Shown here in pieces: positions 1 to 12,369 of a DNA stretch of 64,000 nt. The stretch's first letter is position 1; each line of letters opens with the position of its first letter. A program made the translations under genes and the position numbers. Source of the stretch: Macrobrachium rosenbergii. Its lineage: Eukaryota; Arthropoda; Malacostraca; Decapoda; Palaemonidae. Location of the stretch: assembly GCF_040412425.1 (NCBI RefSeq), contig NC_089756.1, positions 5,170,498-5,234,497 on the forward strand. The letters are read 5' to 3'. The notes beneath the pieces are model-generated. The model ran no database searches and was not told where the DNA came from. It worked only from the letters and a program-made list of their open reading frames with translations.

Positions 1-41
1 GAACTTAACAAACAAACGTGAAAACACAAACGTGAAAACAC

Positions 42-1510
42 TTGAAACGACTCAACATTGTACCTGATGATCACTCAGCGTACAGAAAAAACTACTCAAC
101 AGAGCCTACATTGCGCGCAATTATAAATGATATGGTAAAAATTATAGCAAATGGAAAATGTGGCATCCTGGTTATGCTTTACCTAAGTGCAGCATTTGAC
201 ACAGTTGACCACAATCTGCTGCTTGAAGACCTGAGAGCAGTAGGCATCGAAGATGATGTACACAAATGGTACAAAAGCTACTTAGAAAACAGGAAGGTTA
301 CAGTGGTTATATCAAATGTGAAATCAGAAAAGGCCTAACAAAAGGAGTGCCCCAAGGCAGCGTTCTGGTTCCACTGCTATTTGGCATTTACACAACTGAA
401 CTATCTAGAATTCTAAATAAGCACAAGGGCAAGTATAAACTGTATGCTGATGATACTCAAGTCAATTTTCCTGTCGAAACGGTAGAAGACGCCAATAAAT
501 GCAAATGCAATGTTTCTAATATGATAGTTACAGGTTTTTGTAATATGCAATATATGGTTCTTCATCGACAATTTATTATCAATAAATACTCCTAAGTTCC
601 TCACTGCTGCTACAATATTTATTGTTGACGAACCAATAGTTATTCCTTTGAAGTGTTCATATTTTCGTGGTGCACTGTCATACCCAAATAGCGTACACTT
701 AGTTTTGTCTTCATTAAGTTCCAATTTCTTCGCCGACATCCAGTTTTTGATAATGAAAGGTATAAAAAAATGGATGTCGGCGAAGAAATTGGAACTTAAT
801 GAAGACAAAACTGAGTGTACGCTATTTGGATATGCCAGTGCGCTACGAAAATATGAACACTTCAAAGGAATAATTATTGGTTCGTCAACAATAAATATTG
901 TAGCAGCAGTGAGGAACTTTGGAGTATTTATTGATAATAAATTGTCGAGGAAGACCATATATTGCATATTACAAAAACCTGTAACTCATATTAGAAACAT
1001 TGCATTTATTAAAAAATACCTAAACGAAGATACTCTGAAAACAGCAATTTGCAACCAAATACTTTCGAGGCTTGACAACCGCAACGTTATATACTACGGT
1101 CTCCCTAACTCCTACTAAGAAAATTGCAAGGAGTACAAAATAGAGGTGCCAGGTTAATGAAAGGACTACGTTCCGGCAACAGAATAACCGCAGCACTAAT
1201 TGAGCTATATTGGCTCCCAGTAAAAGCTAGAATAGAATATAAAATACTTCTTACAGTCTTTAAAGCACCAAAATATGGTGAACCAACATATCTGAGAAAC
1301 TGCTTAAGCTTCTTTAGACCTGAAATGAATATTGTAATCAGGCATGCAAGTGAACCATATATGCTTTTTGAACCTAGCACAAACTGTAAGTCAGGCGAGA
1401 GAGCATCTGAACACAGCACACCAATACTATACAACATAACACCGCCTGAAGTGAAGGGCAAACAAGAAAAACGCAAATTTAAAAAAAAACTAAAGACTCC
1501 TATTCTGTAA
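42..1510 (+). pseudogene. LINE ORF2-like reverse transcriptase, frameshifted
   Basis: Three in-frame blocks make up the remnant: 42-338 (N-terminal RT fingers), 266-510 (QGS and YADD palm motifs) and 771-1510 (thumb and C-terminal region, with a stop near 1118). The catalytic Asp pair of YADD is present, but the reading frame is lost between blocks, and 500-770 is replaced by an inverted copy of the following 240 bp. It would have reverse-transcribed element RNA at the target site. It cannot make a functional protein as it stands. Confidence 0.8.
500..1010. repeat. Inverted duplication (imperfect palindrome) inside the LINE
   Basis: The left arm at about 500-742 is the reverse complement of the right arm at about 771-1010, with a 28-bp spacer. 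Arms differ by scattered substitutions and small indels. The right arm is in coding sense for the LINE, so the left arm is the inserted inverted copy. A 184-residue antisense frame over 413-967 is a by-product of the left arm. Confidence 0.9.
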
Positions 1511-1775
1511 GAGCTACGATACTGACGAGAAAACACTAAAAGACAATTATAAAATATAAGAAGCACCTTATTTTGAAGATGTACAAGGGCCCGCCAGAGA
1601 GGGAATCATCCCTGTGGAGGGCTGTACATAAAACCAAACAAAAGTGAAACAAAGTGAAACAACCGACCCCCCCTCCCCTAGCTGTTTAATTCGTAAGAGA
1701 TTATGGAAAGTATCCCCGAGGTTGCAAGTTTATCGTCCAATTCTACGGTTACTCCACCTGTTTTTCACTGTAAAT

Positions 1776-1784
1776 ATTTTAGAC
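1776..1784. repeat. MULE target-site duplication, left copy
   Basis: attttagac directly abuts the first base of the left TIR (GGG...). The identical 9-mer follows the right TIR at 4185-4193. Confidence 0.9.
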
Positions 1785-2181
<397 letters not shown>

Positions 2182-2572
2182 TATATACATTTATGCTTGG
2201 GTGTGTGTGTGTGTGTGTGCGCGTATCGAACATTTGTTTAGTTAAGATGGTAATTGTTAAAAGACAACAAGTATTAATTGATGGTATGTTAACAACACGC
2301 TTGTGTTCGAAAAGTAAAAGACCAATGGCCTCATTTTTGTATAGCCGTATAGCCCACGCTTACATTTATTTAAGCTCTCCTTAACCACAATGATGTATTC
2401 AATGTTAATCATTGATTTTCTTCATGTAGCTTAGCGTTGTAATTCTTAACTCTCCCTCTTCATACACTGTATACATAGTCCTGTCTGTGTACTTTTTCTT
2501 TAGTTTGCTGTTGAGAAAAGTCTAAAACTCGCATATAATTTTGAAGTGTATATTTCTAAAACTCCCATAGAA

Positions 2573-3852
2573 ATGGAAGAAGTTTGTGAAACCATTTTTT
2601 CACAAAAAGGAAAAGATAAAATCAACGCACGTGGATATTCGATGGTGAAGGATAAAAACAGAGACGATTCTCATTAAAGGTGCTGTGAATTTTGTAAATC
2701 TGAAAACTGTAAGGGCAGAGCAGTTACTAAACTTGTAAATGGAAAGCATTCACTAACAAAATTTCTTGAACACAATCAGTCACTCTCCTTGTGCAAGTGC
2801 TGCTATAGTGTTGCAAAAATCATACACGAGGTGAAAATACAAGCAAAATCAACAAGAGATCGACCGCGTCAAATTATTCCATCAAGTATCGTCTCTGCTC
2901 CTCAAAATACTGTATCATGTCTTCTGCCTTCTTCCAAAAATGCGTTCATTAAGAAAGACTATGTATAAAGCGAATGAGGCAGTGTGAGCGTCCATCAGAA
3001 CCGAGGTCGTCATTAGAAGAAGAAATAATCAGCATCCGGCCAGAACTAAAACTGACATTAAATGGTGATTTATTTTTGGCAAGAGATTCTACAGCAGAGA
3101 GATGACAGACTTTTGGTATTCACTACAGCCGCAGATTTGAAGAGATTATCAGAAGCTCAATATTAGATCATGGATGGTACTTTTAAAACAGTTCCGACAT
3201 TATTTTACCAGCTGTGCACAATTCATGCATCTGTGGGATATGGAAATCGCAGGGTCTCTCCACTTGTGTACGTGCGCTTCAATGATTGGGAAGAGTGAGG
3301 AGGCCATGTATAAATATACGCCTGTTTCAAGCCAACAGCAAACTTTTTGCTTAAGGCGAAGATTTCAATCAACTGGATTTTCAATTTGCTACAGCGATGA
3401 TGAAAACTTTAGTTTAATGATACGACAATCATTTGCCTTGGCGTTTCTTCCATCGAATGAAATTCCGGAAGCTTTTGAAGTTTTAAAATCTTATTTGCCA
3501 GAAGCGGACGATGTTACTATATTGTTTGAAAATAATGACGTACTCGGACGAAAAAGAAGGCATTTGTGTAATGGCTCTGTCGTCCGTGCCCCACCAATAT
3601 TTCCTGCTATTGTGTGGTCAGTACACGACTGCATGCAACTAGGATTTCCGCGCAAGGAAAATGCATGGCACAGGAGATGCAGGGGAACGCGTCATGAGAA
3701 GAGCTCATATGGGGCTTTATAGCGTCACTGAAGAGTTACGAATGGGGAGCAGCAAGTCAACAACCAAACTTCGCGGTGAACAATCTCCTAAACAAAAAAG
3801 AAGAAAGAAACAAAAAAGATTCGTGAAGAACGGACCACAAGGTGATGAGTGA
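2573..3852 (+). pseudogene. MULE transposase with N-terminal FLYWCH domain, broken
   Basis: From ATG 2573 the frame reads ETIFSQKGKDKINARGYSM...CCEFCKSENCKGRAVT...H, the layout of a FLYWCH zinc finger (about 2573-2790), with one stop in the aromatic-Trp region. At 3170 a block reading MDGTFKTVPTLFYQLCTIHA carries the first catalytic Asp region of MULE DDE transposases. After a stop near 3290, another frame (about 3345-3600) gives AFLPSNEIPEAFEVLKSYLP and RAPPIFPAIVWSVHD, which look like the C-terminal part of the family. Several stops and at least two frameshifts make it inactive. The product would have excised and reinserted the element. Confidence 0.75.
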
Positions 3853-4094
3853 GTGAACGTGAACATCAAAATGTTTTAGATTATCTTCGTGGAATACCAA
3901 ACAGTTTATCTCTGTAATAAATTCTGTCATTCTTTTAACAATTTTTAAAATAACTCTTTAAACTCTTTTAATTATACTTTTACATCTGGTTCTTCATTTA
4001 AGTGTGAACCTATATTTTAATTATATATTTAATAATACCATCACTATTTTGCTTGCACAACAAAATCATTTAAGAAAACAAAATCAAAACATGT

Positions 4095-4184
4095 CTTTTG
4101 TCGGGATTTTGAGCTTGTTGGTATATTGGCCTGTCGGGAGTCTGGCTGTCGGGATTAGGGCATTCGGGATTCTGTCCGGCTCCC
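4095..4184 (-). repeat. MULE right terminal inverted repeat
   Basis: Reverse complement matches 1785-1870 at most positions and ends with the same internal block, CAAAATCCC. Confidence 0.85.
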
Positions 4185-4193
4185 ATTTTAGAC
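4185..4193. repeat. MULE target-site duplication, right copy
   Basis: attttagac, identical to 1776-1784 and directly after the terminal CCC of the right TIR. Confidence 0.9.
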
Positions 4194-4545
4194 AGTTATA
4201 TTCTTATACAGTATTTACACTGTAGAGAGTAGAGGTCGTCCATCTTATCCACTCTTCAAATACGCAGACACAGCCGTTCCTAAAACACTACAGAGAGTTC
4301 TCCTTGGCTCAGATTTCACCCAGGGTCAGGAATAGGCAGTCTGATGACGGTCAGACAATATAGCTTCTTCTTCTTTGCGAATTTTCACCGCATCTGAAAC
4401 TTGCAAATGAGAGATCCGGAGCTAGATTTAGTTCGATGTGATTTGGTCGTGTATTATCATTATTATTAATTTTATGCATTTGTATATTCGATCACTGAGT
4501 TGTAGCATTATCTGTCTATGCCTCTCTTACCCCACAAACACACGC
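4194..4545. other. Unassigned intergenic DNA
   Basis: Between the MULE and a compound microsatellite. I see no coding frame longer than background and no recognisable repeat. Confidence 0.5.
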
Positions 4546-4693
<148 letters not shown>

Positions 4694-4905
4694 AATAATA
4701 AAAGGAGCCCATAAAAACACCAAAAGGGTAGAAAGTTTTTTATATTTCGGAGACACTGTCTGTCTCCCTCAACAGGCAAGTAATGAAGGATATAAGAGTT
4801 ACAAAGCAGTGGTATTTATACCAATGAGGGAATATTCCAGAAGCCAGCCGCTACGTCACTCTTGCTGACAGCTTCTTCTTAATCTTATTAACCGTTATGA
4901 ATTCA
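4694..4905 (+). repeat. PLE left terminal inverted repeat
   Basis: Starts TAATAAAAGGAGCCC and aligns to the reverse complement of 6775-6951 with small indels. Confidence 0.85.
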
Positions 4906-5039
4906 TCTAACAAGCCCCTTACCGTAATTCAACACTTAGTCTTAAACCTTGGTTTATCCCTTGCCCTTATGCCAGACCTGAAAAATAATCTACATTTTAT
5001 AGTTGCTTTTGACAAATTTATTTCCGATAGAAATTACAG

Positions 5040-6410
5040 CAGGGAGGAGATATGTTAAAAGGCATTTTATTAAATGCACTAGCTGACCTTAACAAGAAAT
5101 ACCCTTTTTCCCGCAGATTTATGAGATCCGTCCGCTCGCTACAAAAATTAGACGTTGTAACAAGTAGACGTGACAAGGACGGCAAAATCGTGATTATGGA
5201 CAAAGACTTGTACCTTAACAAAATCGACCAACTCCTTAGTGACACAAACACCTACGACAAATGAACAAGAAGCCCTCCAAAACGCCCTTACAGAATTTTT
5301 AAAACAGTATGTGAGCACTGAACTACTGGAGAAATTTAGTCATTAACCCAAAACTACCTTACTTTTATGGCCTTCCCAAAACCCATAAAGATAATCTACC
5401 ATTCAGACCTATTAACTCATGTGCTCGAACTTTCAATTATAAAATTTTTTAAGTGATTATCCGGCCTCCTTTCCCCCATCTTAGGCACATTTTCTCCCAG
5501 TCACATAAAGCATTCTGAAGATTCCTGTTACAAATTCAGAAGCACATAGACCACTTCACAAAGCAAAACTTTTAAGTTTAGATGCAGATTCCCTATTCAC
5601 AAAAGTACCAGTACAAGACGTTCTGCAGTTTTTGAGGAGAAAAATTAGCCCCATATACAGGTCATTTCCCACTAGCCCTAGAAAAAATTAAAAGTTAGTT
5701 GAACTATGTGTATCATACAACGTCTTTCCGTTCGGGGAGTCATTCTATTGTACAAACAAAAATTCGGGTGCAGCATGGGCATCCCTTTAAGTCCAGTTTT
5801 AGCCAATCTATACGTGGAATACTTTGAAACTATAATAATAAATGCAAAAACCTAAAGACATGCTGTGGATGAGATATGTAGATGACATCCTAACATTTTG
5901 GGATGATAGGTGGTGCAATTTCAACGAATTTCTTTCAAAATTAAATGCATTAGTGCCCAGCATCAAATTTAAAGTTGAATGGGAAACAAACAACAAAATT
6001 CCTTTTCTTGAAGTTTTAATAATTATGGACACGACAGAATGCAAATTTACCGTATACAGAAAACGAACATTTTCACTTTCATACATTCACTATTTTAGTT
6101 ATCATGACATTTCTATCGACATTGGCGCATCCAGCCATTTGTTCTTAAGAGCTTTCCGGATTTGCTCCCAGAATTCCTGGAAAGGGAATTTGAACTAATC
6201 TGTGAGCAGCTGTCACCTTTAAAGTACCCCGATCATATAACTGAGAAAGCTGTCCATAAAGCAAACATTATTTTCTATCGACCCCCTCAAAACATGACCA
6301 CAGAGACGCCCAGCAATAAAATCAAAATCCCACAACTGGACAGGATTAAGACGTTGACACACACACTTTCAACCCTTTTGTTTTTAGCGACCCAAATAAC
6401 TTAGCCAAAT
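5040..6410 (+). pseudogene. Penelope-type reverse transcriptase, broken
   Basis: The N-terminal block (5052-5264) reads like the conserved PLE pre-RT region, with DKDGKIVIMDKDLYLNKIDQLL. A block at about 5345-5445 gives PKLPYFYGLPKTHKDNLPFRPINS, the PLE RT finger signature. The palm at 5842-6110 has RYVDDILTFWDD with both catalytic Asp residues, then VPSIKFKVEWETNNKIPFLEV. Stops and frameshifts fall between blocks (for example near 5450 and 5560-5700), so no functional enzyme is made. Confidence 0.85.
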
Positions 6411-6439
6411 CCCTAATTAACGTCCAACAAAAGCTAGCC

Positions 6440-6702
6440 CTCCCCAAAGACAAAGAAGTATACAACATCCCTTGCCTCGACTGTGACCAATCCTATATCG
6501 GTTTTACAGGTAAATCACTCCCCCAAAGACTTCTACAACATAAACGTTCAGTAAGATATGGACAACAGAGCTCAGCTGTTTTTAACCACATAAACAATCA
6601 TAATCACAAAATAAACTGGAATATGTCAATTATAATTTATAGCAGCAATTGTTGGTTCAAAAACCAGATGACTGAATCAGCACTGATTAAAAAAATATGA
6701 TG
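6440..6702 (+). pseudogene. GIY-YIG endonuclease domain of the PLE
   Basis: Translation contains YNIPCLDCDQSYIGFTGKSL, then RLLQHKRSVRYGQ and HINNHNHKINW, which is the PLE form of GIY-YIG with its upstream Cys-x2-Cys. It would nick target DNA for primed reverse transcription. It is separated from the RT by a frameshift near 6400. Confidence 0.8.
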
Positions 6703-6774
6703 AATCTCTCAAAAGGAGCCTGGGATTCCGATCTGATAAATAAAATCTTTCTCCAACCAGCGGTTAAGAAGATT

Positions 6775-6951
6775 AAGAAGCTGTCAACAGGAGTGATGTA
6801 GCGGCTGACTTACGGAATATTCTTTCATTGGTATAAATACCACTGCTCTGTAACTCTTATTTCATTTATTACCTGCCTGTTGAGGGAGGTAATGAATGAA
6901 ATATAGCTATAACTTTCGATCTTTTGGTGTTTTTACGGGCTCCTTTTATTA
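6775..6951 (-). repeat. PLE right terminal inverted repeat
   Basis: Mirror of 4694-4905, ending GGGCTCCTTTTATTA. Confidence 0.85.
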
Positions 6952-6987
6952 GATGGATTTCTGTTTTAATATATAAATATTTTATAG

Positions 6988-7800
<813 letters not shown>

Positions 7801-7802
7801 TG

Positions 7803-7804
<2 letters not shown>

Positions 7805-7841
<37 letters not shown>
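7805..7841. repeat. (GT)n microsatellite
   Basis: About 18 GT units. Confidence 0.9.
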
Positions 7842-7968
7842 ATACGAGTCTTTTTCTTATTCCACACCTTCTATCCTAACCAAACAACAATTTGTTTTTA
7901 GTCATTCGTGGTTCCTATCCACTAATCATGACCTATTTTCTTTAAAAATCTGGCGTCTGGTACTGATA

Positions 7969-7975
7969 CACACAC

Positions 7976-8064
<89 letters not shown>

Positions 8065-8073
8065 GATATATAT
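7969..8073. repeat. (CA)(TA)n microsatellite at the left edge of LTR element A
   Basis: A short CA run followed by about 85 bp of TA repeats. It ends exactly where the LTR begins (TGTAATGAGG). Confidence 0.9.
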
Positions 8074-9330
8074 TGTAATGAGGAGACCTCTTTAAAGTCA
8101 CCTCGCCTTCTAAAAGCGCAATAGTGTGCCATATAAACTTCATTTACTTTTGTTCCAGGTTGAAACAAGGACAGTAACGTTAATAACACCGCTGACTAGC
8201 AAAGGCAGGTTGTGGGAAAACATTGCCCCTTCCTGGAAAATCTCTCATTTCTGACCCCTTTATAATCTTTTAATCCTCTTCCTTGAGCTAGTGACTATTC
8301 GAGCCTTTCTTCCAGGTACTGCCTTTTGGGAGACCAATCCCCTCGGAGCTGCAGACGAGCTGGCAAAGGAGATTAACCCAAGAAGAGAAGGCTCCAGGCC
8401 ATAGCAACTAATCATCACATGGCCAGTGCCTACCACATGGTCCAAAGGTATAGAAAACAGACTGTGAGGCGAGTAGACACTGCCATCTGGAAGGAAGAGA
8501 ATCGTAATCCACCAAGATCTTAAAAGGCAGCGCCTGGGCAGTGCTCATCAGAAATGCCCATTTGTGGAATGCACACACTTTCCCCTTTTCCTCCAATCCC
8601 TCAGAGCCTTGACCCTTCCCACGTGGCTGCTTTGAGCCTTAGTCTCTTTACAGTGCAAGTCCCATAAACTCTTGCCCTCCATGCTGGCGCTGAAGCTGAG
8701 GTACCCCTGTCTCCAACAAATAGGTAAAGTACCAGAAGTGAGGTTTTGAATCAGTCATGAATCTGTTATTCTTCTACTGAATTTATTCTCTTTTCCAAAG
8801 TGTGATTTGCCACAGAGACCTGACTTGCTTAATGCAGTGAGTAATTGTCCAAAATTTCACACGTGTTTACCAGTGGCTAGAATCAAGTTGCTTTGGCACC
8901 TTCTGTGCACCCCCTTGATTCTCATTAATTATGCTACCCAAATTTGTGTAAGTAATCAAATGCGTTCTCGATTGCAGACGAAGTTGCTAGCTGTGGAATC
9001 AACTGTTCATCTTCTGCTTGTGCCGTGGTCATAACCACTGTCCCTCACCCAATGGTGTTCTTTATTTAATTTGTTGTAAATTTAGTTGTTTGACAGGACT
9101 CTGTTTTACCTGTCTGGTTTTTTAAATTCCTCATTCTTCTGATTTAACTGCTAATTGTAAATATACCTGATTTTAAGTGACCTTAAGTGCTTATCTGCGA
9201 CTTCCCTTGTTGAAGTAAGGCCTTCAGCTTAGATTTTTCTTATGTAAGTTTTTCCTGAATCAACACCTGTAGTCAGATTTGAAAGTCCCATGGTAGGTTA
9301 CACATCCCTTCCCAGGTAAAAACATAATAT
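8074..9330 (+). repeat. 5' LTR of element A
   Basis: Begins TGTAATGAGGAGACC and ends about 9329, one base before TGGCGATCC. It aligns along its length to 20433-20980 plus 26842-27576, for example both copies share CCATATAAACTTCATTTAC and GCTGACTAGCAAAGGCAGG. Confidence 0.85.
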
Positions 9331-9998
9331 TGGCGATCCTAGCTCGAATTCTTGTAGCCTGCAAGGTGCAGGACCATTGGAAGCCTGCAACACTCACAGC
9401 TATCAGCTACTAGCTTTGCTAAAGCTGGATAAAGATGAAGAAATGAACCTTTAGTGTAAACCCCTTTATAAGCACAAGTGAACAGGTTTCCACAGTGTTA
9501 GTATAGCACAAGTGAACAGGTTTCCCCAATGTTAGTATAAAGTTATTTTATCTTATATGTTAGGTGCGACCATAATCATGACTGTAAAATCTGTTACGAA
9601 CCAGTTAGACCATGTGGATGCTCCACGAATAGCTCGCAGAGAAGAGAGAGTGTTAGTCAACCAATAACACAACCGAAACAGAAGCTTTCTTGCATCGCAT
9701 GTTAGCCTGCATGCTTTCAATGTTAGGATAGTTATGCAGTGAAGTGCTACACCAAGTGATATCTAAGGAAATAGTACAGTATTTCCTCTCCCAAGTGCTC
9801 TGGACAATTTGCAGTCACCCATTTTTAGCTAGGCAACACAGTAATCTGGACAGTGAATCCAGGCCCAACCAGCAAATTTTCGTTCGATAGCATTAGACAT
9901 TGCGTTAGAATTTAAATTTAAATTTCCCAAATACCCAAATCGTCCTTTGGGAAAGTTCAGCATTCACGAACATCATTTCATTCAGGGCTACGTGAGCC
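9331..9998 (+). other. Element A leader, first part, with primer-binding-like start
   Basis: TGGCGATCC at 9331 is in the primer-binding position. The following non-coding leader resembles 31853-32500 of element B (shared CGTTTAGTGTAAA-like and GTAAAATC blocks). It is interrupted at 9999 by the nested CsRn1-like element. Confidence 0.65.
9995..9998. repeat. TSD (agcc) of the CsRn1-like element, left
   Basis: agcc abuts the LTR and is repeated at 15181-15184. A 4-bp TSD is usual for this clade. Confidence 0.8.
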
Positions 9999-10429
9999 TG
10001 TAAGAGGTGCAAGAGAAATGAGCAGGTAAAAGTGACTGCTACTTTATTACAGATCCAGGCAGTTTATATAGCGGAAGACTGGCGTCGAGCCGCGAAAGAC
10101 AATGAGATTGCGTGTGACCTGAGGTCAATAATAATTAACAATAATATACAGCGAGCAAGTACAGTTTACAATATAAAGACAGACAAAATTCCAATGTGGA
10201 TATAATCTTGATGCCTGCAAATAAAGAAAAACAAGATACACAATCGATAATAAGTGATCAAATACATATATAGTTTAACTGACTGAAATCGCGTGACCTG
10301 GCACATTAGGCGTGACTAATTGAATGGCGAAGAAACTGGGAAGTCACCATAGAAAACTTGCTCAGTGGAGACTTAGTGAATGACACGTTCGCTGGAGACT
10401 CCGCTGACGGCTCTGTAGGTGACGTTACA
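9999..10429 (-). repeat. 3' LTR of the CsRn1-like element (minus strand)
   Basis: 431 bp, the partner of 14749-15180. Confidence 0.93.
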
Positions 10430-10448
10430 AATACTCCCCCCCCAAAGA
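10430..10448 (-). promoter_or_regulatory. Polypurine tract of the CsRn1-like element
   Basis: On the minus strand a TTTGGGGGGGGAGTATT stretch lies directly upstream of the 3' LTR. Confidence 0.7.
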
Positions 10449-10464
10449 CGTGGGACATGTCTGA

Positions 10465-11722
10465 TCAGTCTGCATATCTGCTGGGGCGTTGAAGGGTGCC
10501 ACGGCTGGGTGAGGACAGTGGGGGAACGCCCTGTGCGTGCGGCTGTGTGGCTGCAGGTGCGGGCAGTCTTTTCCTGGGGCGGCCGCGCTGCCGCTGTTTG
10601 CAGGGGCCTGGCTGTGGCGAAGGATGGCCGGGCAGGGGGTGTGCTGCGGTGACGTCTGTATCCTCCTCCAGGAGGGCGGGTTTTAACCAGTCTATTGAAA
10701 CCCAGTCGTTCCTCCCGGGAAGTGCTAGCAGGAACGCCTTGTTGTTCCGCTCCAGCACGCGGAAGGGGCCCCTGTAGGGCCTGGTCAGTGGCGGGCGGAC
10801 AGTGTCATCCCTGACGAAGACGTGGGTGGTGGATGGTAGCCCTGGTGGTGTGAAAGTGGTCGATCTTTCGGTGTACGTGCGCTTGCAGGGTGCGAACTTG
10901 CCGACCACATCACGAGCCTCTGCAGTGACAGATTATGGCGATCTTCCGTCACGAGTTCGCCTGGGACTACGAGGGACTCGCCATAGGTCTTTTCAGCTGC
11001 GGAAGGGGTGCCGTCGGCTCTGGGGGCGGTTCTAAAGCTGAGGAGGACCCACGGAAGCTGATATTTCCAATTCTCGGCGGTGCAGCGGGCCATGAGGGAC
11101 GCCTTCAGGGACCTGTGGAACCGCTCGACCAGGCCGTTGGCTGGCGGGTTGTATGCCGTGGTGGTGTGATGCGTGGTCCCCAGCAGCTGAGCCAGGGCAG
11201 ACCATAATTCGGACAGGAAGGCGGGGACCCTGTCGGTTGTGATGTGGTCCAGGACACCGAAGCGGCTGACCTAACTGGAAAGCAGGGTCTCGGCACACAC
11301 GCTGGCAGTGGCTTCTTGCATCGGTGTGGCCTCGGGCCACCTCGTAGATCGATCTACCACCATCAGGAGATATCTGGACCCACCTGATGGGGGGAGGGGG
11401 CCGACGACGTCGATATTATGTGGCCAAAACGCCGCTCTGGCTGTGGGAACTCGCCTATTCCGGACTGTGTGTGACGTCCCACCTTGCTGGTTTGGCACTG
11501 CAGGCACTGTTTCGCCCAGGACGTGGCATCTTTTTGCACTCCGTGCCAGACGAACTTCTGTGACAGCAGCTTGGCCGTTGTTCTGGCGGAGGGATGTGAG
11601 AGGCCGTGAATGATGTCGAACACCTGGCGGCGGCGGGAGGCTGGGACCAAGGGGCGGGGCTGACCAGTACTGATGTCGCAGAGGAGGCTTGGATGCCCGG
11701 GGCGAGGGGCACGTCCCTCCAC
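10465..11722 (-). pseudogene. Integrase of the CsRn1-like element, frameshifted
   Basis: 11722-11363 carries an HHCC-type zinc region (HGLSHPSARTT...CLQCQTSKV). 11507-11271 carries the core start HNIDVVGPLPPSGGSRYLLMVVDRS with the first catalytic Asp. 11093-10785 holds the end of the core (YQLPWVLLSFRTAPRADGTPSAAE). 10908-10465 holds a C-terminal basic tail with PYRGPFRVLER. Frameshifts separate the blocks. Confidence 0.85.
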
Positions 11723-12220
11723 TTAAGGGACGTGACAGCGGTGTGGTAGGCTGGGGTTTCTGGATCTGCGACCTGTTCCCTGGCGAGGTCTTCGTAGTTT
11801 ACCACCGAGCTGCACTGCGTTCAGCATGATTCTCGAGAGGGCGTCTGCTACAGGATTTTTCTTGCTGGGGAGGTACCTGACGGAGCAGGTGAATTCGGCG
11901 ATGGCTGAGAGGCGTCGGTGCTGCCTGGAAGACCATGCGTCCCCCTGCTTGGTGAAGGCGTGAACCAATGGCTGGTGGTCTGTGAAGATTGTGAAGGGTG
12001 TCCCTTCCAGGAGGAACTTGAAGTGCCAGACTGCACGGTACATCGCGCAGAGTTCCCTGTCGAAGGTGCTGTAGCGGGTCTCTGCGGGGTTGAACTTCTT
12101 GCTGAAGAAGGCGATGGGCTGGGGGGCGCCGTTGATGACCTGCTCCAGGACAGCACCACAGGCGACGTTGCTGGCGTCCGTTGTCAGCTGGAGGGGGGCT
12201 CTGGGGTCGTGGTGTGCCAA
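11723..12220 (-). pseudogene. RNase H domain of the CsRn1-like element
   Basis: The frame contains LQLTTDASNVACGAVLEQ (first catalytic Asp), STFDRELCAMYRAVWHF and FTIFTDHQPLVHAF, the Ty3/gypsy RNase H motifs in order, then the connector to integrase with VADALSRI. Confidence 0.88.
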
Positions 12221-12369
12221 GGCGGTTGCCTCGGCGAGGGCGGCCTTCGTCAGGGAGAAGGCCCGCTGCTGGCTGGGTCACCACGACAGGGACTTCGGTT
12301 GGCCTTTGAGCACTTCCGTCAGGGGGGCCGTGATGTGCGCGATCCTGGGGATGAACCGCCTATAGAAGT

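Larger units (their letters stand above)
1..1640 (+). mobile_element. CR1/Jockey-type non-LTR retrotransposon (LINE), 3' part, degraded
   Basis: The translated sequence has the order of a LINE reverse transcriptase: a finger region with AFDTVDHNLLL (about 190-225), a KGVPQGSVL block (about 337-370), the catalytic YADDT block (about 440-455), then KKWMSAKKLELNEDKT (771 on) and a C-terminal LQGVQNRGARL...WLPVKARIEYKI domain (1120-1510). These blocks sit in different frames with stops between them, so it is a pseudogene. The window edge cuts the 5' part and no endonuclease domain is visible. The coding part ends near 1510, and about 130 bp of presumed 3' UTR follows. Family placement (CR1/L2/Jockey group) rests on motif style only. 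Confidence 0.85.
4694..6951 (+). mobile_element. Penelope-like element (PLE) with terminal inverted repeats
   Basis: The ends at 4694-4905 and 6775-6951 are inverted repeats of about 190 bp (they share GGTATTTATACCAAT, CCTCAACAGGCA and CAGCCGCTAC). Between them lies a Penelope-type reverse transcriptase followed by a GIY-YIG endonuclease, the diagnostic PLE architecture. Inverted or direct terminal repeats ('pLTRs') are known for this order. Coding sequence is broken by many stops. It is flanked on both sides by dinucleotide arrays. Confidence 0.88.

Noticed and set aside
413..967. 184-residue minus-strand reading frame with RT-like sequence
   Set aside because: It exists only because the left arm of the palindrome is an inverted copy of the LINE; not a separate gene.
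4338..4360. CTGATGA-containing short dyad (hammerhead-like)
   Set aside because: The required downstream GAAA and flanking helices are absent.
4694..6951. Hammerhead ribozyme in the PLE ends
   Set aside because: Hammerheads are known in PLE terminal repeats, but I could not find the CTGATGA...GAAA core in the termini; a covariance-model search would be needed to decide.
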